In this document: positions 16,488-24,080 of the stretch, piece by piece
Position numbering within the stretch: position 1 is the first letter of the stretch
Layout of the letters: each line of letters opens with the position of its first letter
DNA from: a virus
Direction: 5' to 3' (one strand)
Virus record (IMG/VR): IMGVR_UViG_3300009431_000080
Span: 1-32,494 of that record
DNA: 32,494 bases
Notes under the pieces: model-generated
The model's database searches: none
What the model was told of the DNA's origin: nothing
Seen by the model: the letters and a program-made list of their open reading frames with translations, nothing else
Position numbers and translations under genes: made by a program

Positions 16488-17264
16488 TTAACCCATTAAT
16501 TCTTTTATGTCCTCCTCTGACCAACCGCCTCTGCGGTACGCATCAATTTGCTCAGTAGTAAACTGACGCTTGGCTGCGGGAGTACCTGTTGACCCTTTGC
16601 CTTCTCCACCCAGAGTCGCAGTCTTTGCTTTCTGAATCTTAGCCAAGGTTTTATTCTCAGCTTTTTCAAGTTCAGATGGAGCACGCAAACTATTGTGTAC
16701 CTTTTCCAAAAGAGTTTTTACATCTTTTGGATTGGCTGGCATTTTATAAAAAGAGTTAACTTCACCAATTAATTGGTTCCAACGAAGATTATTTGGATCG
16801 TTCTCAAGATTATATTCAGGAAACCCCTTAATGAACTCTTTGACCTGTGAGTCTTTCTCCTGCTCATAAGTAGTCCTCTGAATTTCCTCTAACGGAACAA
16901 GCCCTTTTTTCTTGGCCCATTGATTCAGAATCTTTTCAGTGTCTGTATCAATGGCTACTTCCTCGTCAGTAATTATTGGTTGCTGAACTTCTTTTTTGTC
17001 GCCCAATGTTTTCTTGTACTCTGACAACTCCTGCGTTTTGCGAGTGTAATCTGGCAAAAGATCATCGTATTTGCCCGCTTTCGCAAGCAAATCAGTTAAT
17101 TGATCAGCGTCATACTCGTCATCGCCGATTTTAACTGTTTCAGTTTCAGTGCCTTCCTGCTGTTCGACATCAGTTTCGGGCACCTCAACTTCTTCTTCTT
17201 GTTTCTCCACGTCAACTTGCTCTTCTTGAGTGTCTTCAGGAGTTAAACGTTTGTCTTCTTCCAT
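16488..17264 (-). CDS. Scaffolding protein
   Basis: Acidic 258-residue protein. The first 60 residues are a Glu/Asp/Gln/Val-rich disordered stretch (EEQVDVEKQEEEVEVPETDV). The next segment holds the pattern IGDDEYDADQLTDLLAKAGK, and then long charged helices. The C-terminus (AAKRQFTTEQIDAYRRGGWS, ending EEDIKELMG) is a short conserved helix-turn segment such as those that bind the capsid inner face. These features, and its position just upstream of the decoration and capsid genes, match phage scaffolds. No protease domain is visible, so no fused maturation protease is expected here. Confidence 0.8.
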   Translation of the reverse strand: MEEDKRLTPEDTQEEQVDVEKQEEEVEVPETDVEQQEGTETETVKIGDDEYDADQLTDLLAKAGKYDDLLPDYTRKTQELSEYKKTLGDKKEVQQPIITDEEVAIDTDTEKILNQWAKKKGLVPLEEIQRTTYEQEKDSQVKEFIKGFPEYNLENDPNNLRWNQLIGEVNSFYKMPANPKDVKTLLEKVHNSLRAPSELEKAENKTLAKIQKAKTATLGGEGKGSTGTPAAKRQFTTEQIDAYRRGGWSEEDIKELMG

Positions 17265-17360
17265 ACATTATAAAGGACTGCTAGTATCACTTGGTCAAAT
17301 ATCAAATCAAATTTGCTATTGACTGCAACACATTGCTTGATCCAATTAAATAATTAAGGA

Positions 17361-17376
17361 CTTCTCCTGTGAGAAG
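17361..17376. other. Short stem-loop upstream of scaffold gene
   Basis: CTTCTC at 17361-17366 pairs with GAGAAG at 17371-17376 (4-base loop), with outer ATTA...TAAT pairing. It is part of a 224-base gap that also holds the larger structure at 17404-17471. Confidence 0.5.
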
Positions 17377-17403
17377 CCCCTAATGAGCCACCTTCATAGA
17401 TGG

Positions 17404-17471
17404 AAAACGGTGACGAAAACCACCTTTGAAGATGAGCTCAATAACAGCTCCCCAAAGGACGTCACCGTTTT
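17404..17471. other. Nested stem structure upstream of scaffold/capsid genes
   Basis: AAAACGGTGACG at 17404-17415 is perfectly complementary to 17460-17471 (12 bp). Inside it, CCTTTG at 17423-17428 pairs with 17453-17458, and GAGCT at 17434-17438 pairs with 17446-17450. On the minus strand this folds as one long, three-step hairpin ending in ACGGTTTT-type sequence. It lies between the 170-residue gene and the scaffold gene, so it may terminate the early part of the late transcript or be a cleavage site that sets capsid-gene mRNA levels. Confidence 0.7.
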
Positions 17472-17488
17472 GTTTAACTACGAATTTA

Positions 17489-18001
17489 TTACTTCAATAC
17501 ATTAACAATTTCTTCAACCTTATCATCGTCTCCAAGAATAAAACCACTTTTTTCACCAAATTCATCAAAATATTTTTTTAATACCGCCAAAGTCTTATCA
17601 GTCAATTTCAGCTCTACTTCAATTTTACTTAATTCCATTGTGCTGTCATTTGCTTCCTCAGATAATTTCTGCACCTCTTTATTATTATTAAGTAATTGAT
17701 CGATTCTGAAATCATACACTTTCTTCTCTTCATCTTTCTTTTTTGGGTTTTTCTTTTCTAATAATTTACGAAACTCGTCTGCCTGTTCTCTAAACTTATC
17801 GATAATTGCTTTCCCGTCTTCCTGGAATTTTGTGAATGGCATCTCCATTGCCTTAACAAAATGTCTGCGTTGGGATGCCTCCTCGCCATTCAGTCTTCGT
17901 GGAGAAAAAATCTCCTGCCCCGACTCATTGATTTCTTTTTCGCCAGTTGTTGTCATGACATGGCGTAATAATACCCATGCACCGTTTGATAATTTTGTCA
18001 T
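17489..18001 (-). CDS. Hypothetical helical protein, 170 aa
   Basis: After an N-terminal beta-like segment (MTKLSNGAWVLLRHVMTTTG) with an N-terminal WVLLRH motif, the rest is Lys/Glu-rich helix with probable coiled coil at about residues 60-150 (EQADEFRKLLEKKNPKKKDE, then KTLAVLKKYFDEFGEKSGFI). No family is recognised. It lies in the portal-to-scaffold gap where phages keep assembly chaperones and head-completion proteins. Leader contains GGG but no full Shine-Dalgarno site. Confidence 0.65.
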   Translation of the reverse strand: MTKLSNGAWVLLRHVMTTTGEKEINESGQEIFSPRRLNGEEASQRRHFVKAMEMPFTKFQEDGKAIIDKFREQADEFRKLLEKKNPKKKDEEKKVYDFRIDQLLNNNKEVQKLSEEANDSTMELSKIEVELKLTDKTLAVLKKYFDEFGEKSGFILGDDDKVEEIVNVLK

Positions 18002-18026
18002 AAATTTTTCCCGTTAATTATTTATT

Positions 18027-18179
18027 TTATTTACGCGCAAACTCTTCTAATTGTCGCGCGTTCATTGAATTATACATATCTCGAGCCGCGCCCTTTAGTT
18101 TACTTGGGCTGACTTGTCCCCTCTTGGCTGACAATGCGAGGCCCGCTGCTCGGCGCTGTCGGTTGCTTTCTGCTGGCAT
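18027..18179 (-). CDS. Small DUF3008-like basic protein, 50 aa, overlapping
   Basis: This short frame overlaps the 3' end of the neighbouring gene by about 80 bases in another frame. It starts MPAESNRQRRAAGLALSAKR, has SPSKLKGAARDM in the middle and ends NSMNARQLEEFARK. That pattern (MPAxSxxQRRAxGxALxAKRG ... AAxxMxxxMxxxxLxxFA) is well known for small phage and bacterial DUF3008-type proteins. The match is strong enough to call it real although the overlap and the leader AAACAAAAAAAC-ATG (no Shine-Dalgarno) are unusual. Function in that family is unknown; it is usually found near portal or head genes, as here. Confidence 0.75.
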   Translation of the reverse strand: MPAESNRQRRAAGLALSAKRGQVSPSKLKGAARDMYNSMNARQLEEFARK

Positions 18180-18615
18180 GTTTTTTTGTTTTAATTATTG
18201 GCATTGGCTCGCCACGACGCTGAAAATCTTTATAGATATTCTGCTTAATCAATTCTAACCGTTCTCGCACCTTGCCAGGTCCCTCGTGCGGCAAATATGC
18301 AAACGATCGCTTGTCTTCTGGCGCCTTGGCCAATTGCGACTCTGTACTCGCGTGTTGTGGCGGAACAATTATTGTTAACATCCACGTGTCACCCGACCTA
18401 GTGAACGCTACTTTATACCCGTCTCCCAACATCTCTGACACCATTCTCTTAATATCAGGTGGAACTAACATTCCCTGCGTTGTTACTCTTGTTCCATCTG
18501 AAAGCTCCTCTTCCTCTGGTCTCTCTTCTTCGAGTTTTACAACCCGATCCGATAATGTATCAACCTTTTGTTTTACACCATGCAAAAGATCTAACACCTC
18601 ATCAATTTTTGGCAT
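18100..18615 (-). CDS. Hypothetical coiled-coil protein, 171 aa
   Basis: I prefer ATG at 18615 (MPKIDEVLDLLHGVKQKVDT) because its leader AAAAGAAAT-ATG resembles the other genes; a GTG at 18675 would give 191 residues and closer spacing to the previous gene. Residues 1-45 form a coiled coil. A central segment (VAFTRSGDTWMLTIIVPPQH) looks like a small alpha-beta domain, and the C-terminus is basic and Ser/Pro-rich. No family is recognised. Its 3' end overlaps the DUF3008-like gene. Located between portal and scaffold, so it may help capsid assembly. Confidence 0.6.
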   Translation of the reverse strand: MPKIDEVLDLLHGVKQKVDTLSDRVVKLEEERPEEEELSDGTRVTTQGMLVPPDIKRMVSEMLGDGYKVAFTRSGDTWMLTIIVPPQHASTESQLAKAPEDKRSFAYLPHEGPGKVRERLELIKQNIYKDFQRRGEPMPIIKTKKHASRKQPTAPSSGPRIVSQEGTSQPK

Positions 18616-18689
18616 ATTTCTTTTGACTGCCCTCTGTGTATCCTTGATCGAAGACACCTGTCTTTGACTGGTCACAGCTGCTTGGTCAA

Positions 18690-19091
18690 TTATTTTGGTA
18701 TTAATATACCCGAATCTTTAGTCTGTTGTACAAACATCTCTTCCGGAATACTGAACTCTATTCGTGTTCGAATTTTATCGCCCTTCTTAATATCGTTCTG
18801 TGCCTCTATCTCCACCATCTTTTCAATCATCCTAACGCGACCAGTTTGTACTGGAATCAAATTAACCTGCTCTTCCTCTCGGCTAATCAAAAAGACCAAA
18901 CTCCATAAATGATTATAATCCACAAGCGCCTCCTTGTCCCCCATCTTTATCCGTATCATTCTGTCTGTAACATCATCTTTATGATTCCAGTCACTTGTCA
19001 ATTTTAAATGGTTCCGACCTCGCTGATCCTTTAAATCGTATTCACGATAATTATCATCGCGTTTTGATTCGCCCAAGTTTTTTTCACTCAT
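18690..19091 (-). CDS. Hypothetical protein, 133 aa
   Basis: Preferred start ATG at 19091 (MSEKNLGESKRDDNYREYDL), sharing an 8-base overlap with the stop of the next upstream gene; AGGAC lies four bases before it. An upstream ATG four codons earlier is possible. The sequence is charged, beta-like, with IEAQNDIKKGDKIRTRIEFS near the C-terminus. No family recognised. It is part of the closely packed run of small genes after the portal. Confidence 0.6.
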   Translation of the reverse strand: MSEKNLGESKRDDNYREYDLKDQRGRNHLKLTSDWNHKDDVTDRMIRIKMGDKEALVDYNHLWSLVFLISREEEQVNLIPVQTGRVRMIEKMVEIEAQNDIKKGDKIRTRIEFSIPEEMFVQQTKDSGILIPK

Positions 19092-19311
19092 AGTCCTGTG
19101 CAAATTTATTTATTGTCTGCACTAACTCGTTTGTGCCAACTACCATACCGTCATACTTAGCCAAACCAGTTAACGTTTTCCACGACGTCTCCTGCACTTT
19201 CTTGCGACCGTTCCATTCCCCTTGCTTTTCTCTAATTAAATTCTTTAACGAACCAAACATCTCATGTCGCGCAAACTGTTTTAAATTCTCTATGTCCCGT
19301 TTATCTAACAT
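19084..19311 (-). CDS. Hypothetical small protein, 75 aa
   Basis: Helical and basic (KRDIENLKQFARHEMFGSLK, then REKQGEWNGRKKVQETSWKT). No family recognised. It starts two bases before the stop of the next upstream gene (19313) and overlaps the following gene by 8 bases, which shows translational coupling. The overlap with MSEKN... supports that both frames are real. Confidence 0.6.
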   Translation of the reverse strand: MLDKRDIENLKQFARHEMFGSLKNLIREKQGEWNGRKKVQETSWKTLTGLAKYDGMVVGTNELVQTINKFAQDYE

Positions 19312-19312
19312 A

Positions 19313-19609
19313 TTATTTTTTCTTTCTTTTCTTTTTCTTCGGTGCTGTTGATTCTTTTTTGTCTTTCGGTTTCTTGCTCACACTTTTCTTCGACTTTACC
19401 TTACTCATCGGCAAATAAGCGTCCACTATCCGTTTAATAAAATCTGCATTCTTCTCGCCTTTCTTCAGAGTAAACTTGTCAGCCTTCCATTCACCGCTCG
19501 CTCGGTGATTAACCTGCACAGTGTTTGGAAACACTAACATTAAACTCATTGCATACCCTAGCTTTTTAGCTCTTAACGCTTTTGTTAGATCTTTAATTAG
19601 CTTGTTCAT
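19313..19609 (-). CDS. Hypothetical protein with lysine-rich tail, 98 aa
   Basis: Residues 1-65 form a small globular part (LIKDLTKALRAKKLGYAMSL, then QVNHRASGEWKADKFTLKKG). The last 30 residues are an almost pure Lys/Ser/Pro tail (KVKSKKSVSKKPKDKKESTA, ending KKKKRKKK), likely to bind DNA. No family recognised. It lies 15 bases after the portal stop. Might be a small head protein interacting with packaged DNA; this is an inference only. Confidence 0.6.
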   Translation of the reverse strand: MNKLIKDLTKALRAKKLGYAMSLMLVFPNTVQVNHRASGEWKADKFTLKKGEKNADFIKRIVDAYLPMSKVKSKKSVSKKPKDKKESTAPKKKKRKKK

Positions 19610-19623
19610 AAATATTATGTTAA

Positions 19624-21648
19624 TTATCTTGCAAATGGATTGATTGCTTTCATTGCTTTCGCTACCGTACTCTTGATCCCCCCCGTCTTTGTTGTCGGGA
19701 CTACTCTTCCTGGTTGGTTTACGCCTTTTTGTAACGTTTTCTTGCCTGGGACTACTTGTTCACCGCCCTGTGGTTGTCCACCACGCGACACAAACAAATC
19801 TGGCCGCTCAGGTTCACCCCCCCCCTGTAACCACAGGTCTGGCAACCAATCCTTGGGGTTCTCATTGTATATCTTCAATATCTGTTTCACTGATTTCATC
19901 ACTAATTCCACTGGTTGCGCCAGTAACGGTACAATTAAGTTCGCCATCTCTAATTTCTGCGCTTTTTCAATTTCTCGACTAGACGAAATGATGCTCATTG
20001 GCTTAATCCTGATCTGACCCTTCCATCGCAACCCTTTTGGCAATATTCTAAAGAAATTCTTGCCATCAGTTGGAATATACTGCTCAAATTCATTCTTTTC
20101 CAACGTTAATTGCACTTCCCGGTACCGTTTAGCATAAAAATCCTCTTGATCAACAAAATAAAAGGCCGGATCAGCATCAACTTCTTGTATATACTCTGCA
20201 ATCTTGTCGTCATCAACTAAATGTTCCACCTTTGGGATACTATACACCTGTTGAATCAATGAAATTGTCATCTCTCCATCAGCTTGCAACGCCTGTTCAA
20301 CGTTCCATAACGGCGTTTTCAATCGTTTCAAACTGCTCTCTTTTGCCTGTGCTACCTCAAACGCTGTCTTCCCTGTCACCTCGCCCTCCAGCGTCTTACT
20401 TATTGCGCTGTCCTCGTCCAATTTCTTCTGTAGAAACTCAATTCCTTTCCAACTCTCTGCCCCTGGACCCGGCACGTCTAACCACGTTATCTTTGGATCC
20501 AATACCTGTTTACCAACACCTGGCTGAATCTTTATCTTTCCGTCCCCGTCTAGCTGATCTGTGCCAGTATAAAAAAACATCTTGTAAATTGATAATACCA
20601 ACTGATCCATTGTCATATTTAATACCTTCTCCAACATCATCTTGTTCTGTCGCATGATTTCCGGTAACCCAACACCATATACCGTCTCCTGATGCCGTAA
20701 ATTCCAATGCGTGTACCAACAACTTAACTGTTTATGATCGTATGGCAACGGTTCGTCCATAATCAACACTCTGTTCGCCATCACCATAAACTTGTCGCGT
20801 GGCCGATTTTCGTAGAATATTACTTCTATAAGCTTCTTCTCCTGCATCTCCTTCTTTGCAACATTGTCATTCTTCACCATCTCTATCCCCCCTTTCGCCT
20901 GCACATACTTGCTGTTTGCCATGTCACCGAACCGAGCATCAAACTCATCCTTACTCATCACCTTCCGCCACATCCAGTCCCGACAACTTAAATCATCGTA
21001 CGGTCGCGCCATGTCGTCCACCCATACATTCCATGGATCCAAACACTCACGGTACACGTCATCGTAATCTGTAATCATCTTCTTCTTATACTTGCTTTTC
21101 CCACCTGGATTGTATTCCACTAAGTCCCGCACCTCTCTCTCAACTAACCTGTGGTACGTCCGACCTACCGCAAAACCATATTTCGCCAAATTATAAACAA
21201 ACAGTTTCAACTGACTCTTACTCTTTGCCTCGCCCCAATTGTTCTGTACTAACGCTTTCATCAACTGCGTCTGCGCCTCATACTTCTCGTTCTGCGACCA
21301 TAACTCGTGATCCGGAATCCTGTCCACCAAAATACTTAACGCTGTCTGAATCTTTACAAATGGATTAGTCGCACTGTTACGGTTCTGCCAACCCGCTGAC
21401 CCTATATCCACCTTGCCAATAGTCGTACGCCATCCTAACTCATCATCAAAATACTTCTTGCCCGGCGACCGAATCTCCTCTAACCTGTAATCTCTGTCCG
21501 CCCACCTCCATAACTTCTCTATATCATACCCATACACACTTTTCCGACTCTTCATTAACTCCTTTGCACGATTTGTTAGAAAATTAAAACTCTCCAGCTC
21601 CTCTCCCATTGGCTGATACCCTCCCTTTTGCTCCTCTTTAACTTCCAT
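19624..21648 (-). CDS. Portal protein
   Basis: A 674-residue protein directly after the large terminase. It has the long helical N-terminal part (WRWADRDYRLEEIRSPGKKY), a clip/stem-like core with CWYTHWNLRHQETVYGVGLP and EIMRQNKMMLEKVLNMTMDQ, and a region ITWLDVPGPGAESWKGIEFL before a helix ending in KTLEGEVTGKTAFEVAQAKE. These are hallmarks of large podovirus-type portals, which form the dodecameric DNA channel. Length is at the upper end, as in short-tailed phages. The C-terminus is Gly/Pro/Lys-rich. Leader TTTAAAAAAAAAT-ATG, without a Shine-Dalgarno site. Confidence 0.85.
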   Translation of the reverse strand: MEVKEEQKGGYQPMGEELESFNFLTNRAKELMKSRKSVYGYDIEKLWRWADRDYRLEEIRSPGKKYFDDELGWRTTIGKVDIGSAGWQNRNSATNPFVKIQTALSILVDRIPDHELWSQNEKYEAQTQLMKALVQNNWGEAKSKSQLKLFVYNLAKYGFAVGRTYHRLVEREVRDLVEYNPGGKSKYKKKMITDYDDVYRECLDPWNVWVDDMARPYDDLSCRDWMWRKVMSKDEFDARFGDMANSKYVQAKGGIEMVKNDNVAKKEMQEKKLIEVIFYENRPRDKFMVMANRVLIMDEPLPYDHKQLSCWYTHWNLRHQETVYGVGLPEIMRQNKMMLEKVLNMTMDQLVLSIYKMFFYTGTDQLDGDGKIKIQPGVGKQVLDPKITWLDVPGPGAESWKGIEFLQKKLDEDSAISKTLEGEVTGKTAFEVAQAKESSLKRLKTPLWNVEQALQADGEMTISLIQQVYSIPKVEHLVDDDKIAEYIQEVDADPAFYFVDQEDFYAKRYREVQLTLEKNEFEQYIPTDGKNFFRILPKGLRWKGQIRIKPMSIISSSREIEKAQKLEMANLIVPLLAQPVELVMKSVKQILKIYNENPKDWLPDLWLQGGGEPERPDLFVSRGGQPQGGEQVVPGKKTLQKGVNQPGRVVPTTKTGGIKSTVAKAMKAINPFAR

Positions 21649-21656
21649 ATTTTTTT

Positions 21657-23051
21657 TTAAATATAATTCTGATCGTACCGGAAACTCATGTCCCCTGACT
21701 CAGCCGCCTCCCTCATCTTCTGTAACTCTAACTCCACTCCCGTCTTTGGGACAACACTTCGCCGATGGCGAAGTGTTTGTAAAAAATACCTCAAGTCGTC
21801 TGCACCATGATCCTCACCCCTAGTATCTAAATCGTCCATCCGATGCTCGTCATACTGCAATTCCGGTACCGTCCGCACCATGTTCCGACACACATCAAAT
21901 ATACATATGTTCGCATACCTGTCTCCCCTACCATCCTTCCTAACCCTCAAATACTCCCGCACACTGTTCCATCCTCCTATCCGATCATTGTCCGCCTTCA
22001 CCAAATTCGCCACCCCCTCTCTCATCAACACCTCCGCTATACTCTCACCAGTGTGACTCCGACTAAAACAACTCGGATCAATTGTCGTATACTGATAATT
22101 CTCACCCTCGCTCATCTCCAGTATCTTCCGCGCATTCTCCACCGCTGTCCTCTCCGTCTCATACAACTCCCTGTAACACCACACCTTCCCATCATAGTCC
22201 ACCGCATACCAATGACAACTAAATGGCGCCCGATACCCATAATCTATACTCCTGTACCTTAACCACCCCACCGGTATCTCAAATGGACCGCATACATGCA
22301 CATCCCTTCTCCATTCACCGAAAAACTGACCCTCAAATATGTCCCAATCTCCATGTAATAACGCACGACGCTGATGCTCTGGTAACGCCTCTAACCTCTT
22401 CACATAATCCGGGTCTCGCTCCATCAAAATCTTGTTGTCATATACCTTTGCCGGTATAAATACATACTCGTCCTTCTCCGCCATCTCCTCCGGCTCAAAC
22501 TTCCGATCAACAAATATCCTCTTCACCCACGCGTGCCCAACCCCCCCCGGATTACTCGCCAATATCATGTTCGCAAATATACCCTTGCCCACTGTCCTTA
22601 ATCTACTACGCAAATACTTAAACTGGAATTCCGTGAAATGCGTCAACTCATCAATCGCTATCAAATCATACTCAGCACTCTGATATTTATAAACATCATT
22701 GTCACTCGCACAATGCGCAAACGTTAACTGACTACCCCCCAAAAACTTTGCCTTGTGTACACTATAATTATACCTGCATACCCTGTTCCTTCCCATCGTC
22801 GGCACTATGTCTAAAAACTCCTTGATTGCACTACTCTCTAACTCCGGAAACGTCTTACGGAAATATACCGCGTTCAATTTCACTCCCGCATTCTCCGCCT
22901 CCGCTATCTGGGCCAATGTCTCTTCAAGTAGGGCTCTCGTCTTACCCCCTCCCGCCGCTCCACCGTAAAACCTGTACCTGTGCGGCGCAGTGTGAAACTC
23001 CCTCTGACGTGGATTGGGATCGTATCCCGTACTTACTTCTTTTGGTTCCAT
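21657..23051 (-). CDS. terL: Terminase large subunit
   Basis: A 464-residue protein with both required domains. The ATPase has Walker A GGAAGGGKT (residues 30-38), Walker B LIAIDE (130-135) and coupling motif ASNPGG (165-170). The RNase-H-like nuclease has Asp270 in SIDYGY, Asp325 in TIDPSC and Asp418/419 in HGADDLRY. The length matches the usual 450-550. It cuts and translocates DNA into the prohead through the portal encoded next. The first residues (PNPRQREFHTAPHRYRFYGG) are typical of terminase_6/3-type large subunits. Leader AAAAAAT-ATG without a Shine-Dalgarno site; a duplicated leader motif with a DnaA box lies upstream. Confidence 0.95.
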   Translation of the reverse strand: MEPKEVSTGYDPNPRQREFHTAPHRYRFYGGAAGGGKTRALLEETLAQIAEAENAGVKLNAVYFRKTFPELESSAIKEFLDIVPTMGRNRVCRYNYSVHKAKFLGGSQLTFAHCASDNDVYKYQSAEYDLIAIDELTHFTEFQFKYLRSRLRTVGKGIFANMILASNPGGVGHAWVKRIFVDRKFEPEEMAEKDEYVFIPAKVYDNKILMERDPDYVKRLEALPEHQRRALLHGDWDIFEGQFFGEWRRDVHVCGPFEIPVGWLRYRSIDYGYRAPFSCHWYAVDYDGKVWCYRELYETERTAVENARKILEMSEGENYQYTTIDPSCFSRSHTGESIAEVLMREGVANLVKADNDRIGGWNSVREYLRVRKDGRGDRYANICIFDVCRNMVRTVPELQYDEHRMDDLDTRGEDHGADDLRYFLQTLRHRRSVVPKTGVELELQKMREAAESGDMSFRYDQNYI

Positions 23052-23317
23052 ATTTTTTGCCTAAATTTACATAAACCCGTTTTGTTATCCACAGTATATT
23101 TTTGAGAGACCCCTAGTAAATTGCTCTAAGGGAAATTGTCAATAACCTCATTGATTTGTCAATCCATTGTGTGCGTGGTTGCGTTATATACATATAAATC
23201 TTCACTGACATCTCGCGCTCGGATTGATAGCCTCATGTCCTTTATAAAGGTCTTCGCATAATACACAATAATAGACGGCGTCCAAATAATGCCCAAATTT
23301 ACACTAAAATCAAAACG
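23052..23317. other. Intergenic region between terminase subunits
   Basis: No convincing gene is found. It holds a DnaA box (23085-23093), two TGTCAA (TTGACA on the minus strand) motifs at 23137-23142 and 23157-23162, a weak minus-strand promoter candidate (TTTACT, 16-base spacer, TATACT at 23093-23120), and an imperfect CCCCTAG/CTAAGGG inverted repeat at about 23110-23132. The frame of the small terminase stays open for about 50 codons beyond its TAG stop here. Confidence 0.5.
23085..23093 (+). promoter_or_regulatory. DnaA box upstream of terL
   Basis: Perfect TTATCCACA. It lies at the predicted start of the weak minus-strand promoter and upstream of the terL leader. The sequence around it resembles that around 23825-23833. 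Confidence 0.7.
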
Positions 23318-23791
23318 CTACTCCGACCCCTTGACATCATCCCCCTTTTTGTTGCTGTCGTCCTCGCGCACTGGTCGCGGCACACCCACAACGAATACCT
23401 GACCACCTGCCTGCCCCTCATCATTCAAATATCGTCCAGTTTTAGCCAATAACTCATAGCCCTTCATTTTGTCGCGCGCGTAATCTGCCCCCGTAATGAC
23501 CTCCTGAATGCCTTTTTCAATCCAATCCTTGTCAATTACCTTAGTTTTTTGTGTAATCAGCTTTTTTACGCGCTTTTTAATGTCGTCCCGCGCCATTAAG
23601 TTTGATGCTTGCACGCCAGCACTCGGACGCGACCCTTGATAACCAAACGCTTGAATATAAGACTCAGTCTGATTATAAAAAGTTGATGTATTCTCGCATA
23701 AATAAAAATTGACAAAGTCCAATTCACACTTTGTCAATCCTTTACTTTTTCTTGTCCTTTTGTGAGATTTTTTTTGTGCTACTGTCGCCAT
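23318..23791 (-). CDS. terS: Terminase small subunit
   Basis: Preferred start ATG at 23791 (MATVAQKKSHKRTRKSKGLT), 157 residues; an upstream TTG-type start gives 168. The N-terminal basic segment followed by LTKCELDFVNFYLCENTSTF, AFGYQGSRPSAGVQASNLM and ARDDIKKRVKKLI is the DNA-binding pattern of terminase_2-type small subunits (a Lys/Leu-x-x-x-E-F-V helix, then a helix-turn-helix). The C-terminus is charged. It recognises the packaging site and activates the large subunit encoded downstream. Leader AAAACAAAAAAAT-ATG. The cos/pac site is not visible. Confidence 0.85.
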   Translation of the reverse strand: MATVAQKKSHKRTRKSKGLTKCELDFVNFYLCENTSTFYNQTESYIQAFGYQGSRPSAGVQASNLMARDDIKKRVKKLITQKTKVIDKDWIEKGIQEVITGADYARDKMKGYELLAKTGRYLNDEGQAGGQVFVVGVPRPVREDDSNKKGDDVKGSE

Positions 23792-23824
23792 ATTTTTTTG
23801 TTTTAATTTACATAATAAACACAC

Positions 23825-23833
23825 TTATCCACA
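23825..23833 (+). promoter_or_regulatory. DnaA box in the divergent promoter region
   Basis: Perfect TTATCCACA between the terS start and the rightward promoter at 23852. Its surroundings on the minus strand (CTGTGGATAA, then GTTTAT and GTAAATT) echo the terL leader at 23070-23093. Confidence 0.7.
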
Positions 23834-23851
23834 GTTTTATTGTCCAGCCCC

Positions 23852-23881
23852 TTGACATGTTGTTTGAATGTATGATACAAT
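23852..23881 (+). promoter_or_regulatory. Rightward sigma-70-type promoter
   Basis: TTGACA at 23852-23857, an 18-base spacer and TACAAT at 23876-23881. It starts the plus-strand transcript for the accessory genes from 23960. A 12-bp dyad directly overlaps the expected start of the transcript. Confidence 0.75.
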
Positions 23882-23884
23882 TAA

Positions 23885-23926
23885 AATAGAGAGACAGGAA
23901 CTACCAATCATCAATGTCTCTCTATT
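23885..23926. promoter_or_regulatory. 12-bp dyad at the transcript start, operator or leader hairpin
   Basis: AATAGAGAGACA at 23885-23896 and its exact complement at 23915-23926 are separated by an 18-base loop. It begins about 4 bases after the -10 box. A repressor operator or a 5' stabilising stem of the mRNA are the two best readings. Confidence 0.65.
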
Positions 23927-23959
23927 ATAGCATACTTTAACAAATAATGCAAAAAACCT

Positions 23960-24076
23960 ATGCAAAAGTATTCAAAGCGCTATGGTTGGCGTTGGGCAAA
24001 GTCCAAAACAGCCAAACAAAACAAGGAAAGTGTCAAGAGGTCGATTGACGCGGGAAATATTAAGAAAGGAAAATAA
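23960..24076 (+). CDS. Small basic protein, 38 aa
   Basis: First frame after the rightward promoter. It starts MQKYSKRYGWRWAKSKTAKQ and ends AGNIKKGK. It is strongly basic and has no recognised family. The leader AAAACCT-ATG is shared by the genes at 25048 and the tiny frame at 24594. The stop lies 4 bases before the next ATG, with AAAGGA for the next gene inside its last codons, so translational coupling is likely. A longer frame in another phase (from 23982) is not favoured because its internal ATG at 24081 has the better leader. Confidence 0.5.
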   Translation: MQKYSKRYGWRWAKSKTAKQNKESVKRSIDAGNIKKGK

Positions 24077-24080
24077 TCAT

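Noticed and set aside
20510-20722. Minus-strand 70-codon frame inside the portal gene
   Set aside because: Portal in the other frame is well supported; this one has no family, leader or spacing.
23174-23317. In-frame open stretch of about 50 codons after the terS TAG stop, and a short frame with CVLCED and a later Cys
   Set aside because: An open stretch of that length is not rare by chance, no start or ribosome site is seen, and stop-codon readthrough has no support from the sequence.
23982-24080. Upstream extension of the 151-aa gene to 23982
   Set aside because: The internal ATG at 24081 has a better leader and the extension overlaps the small basic gene at 23960.
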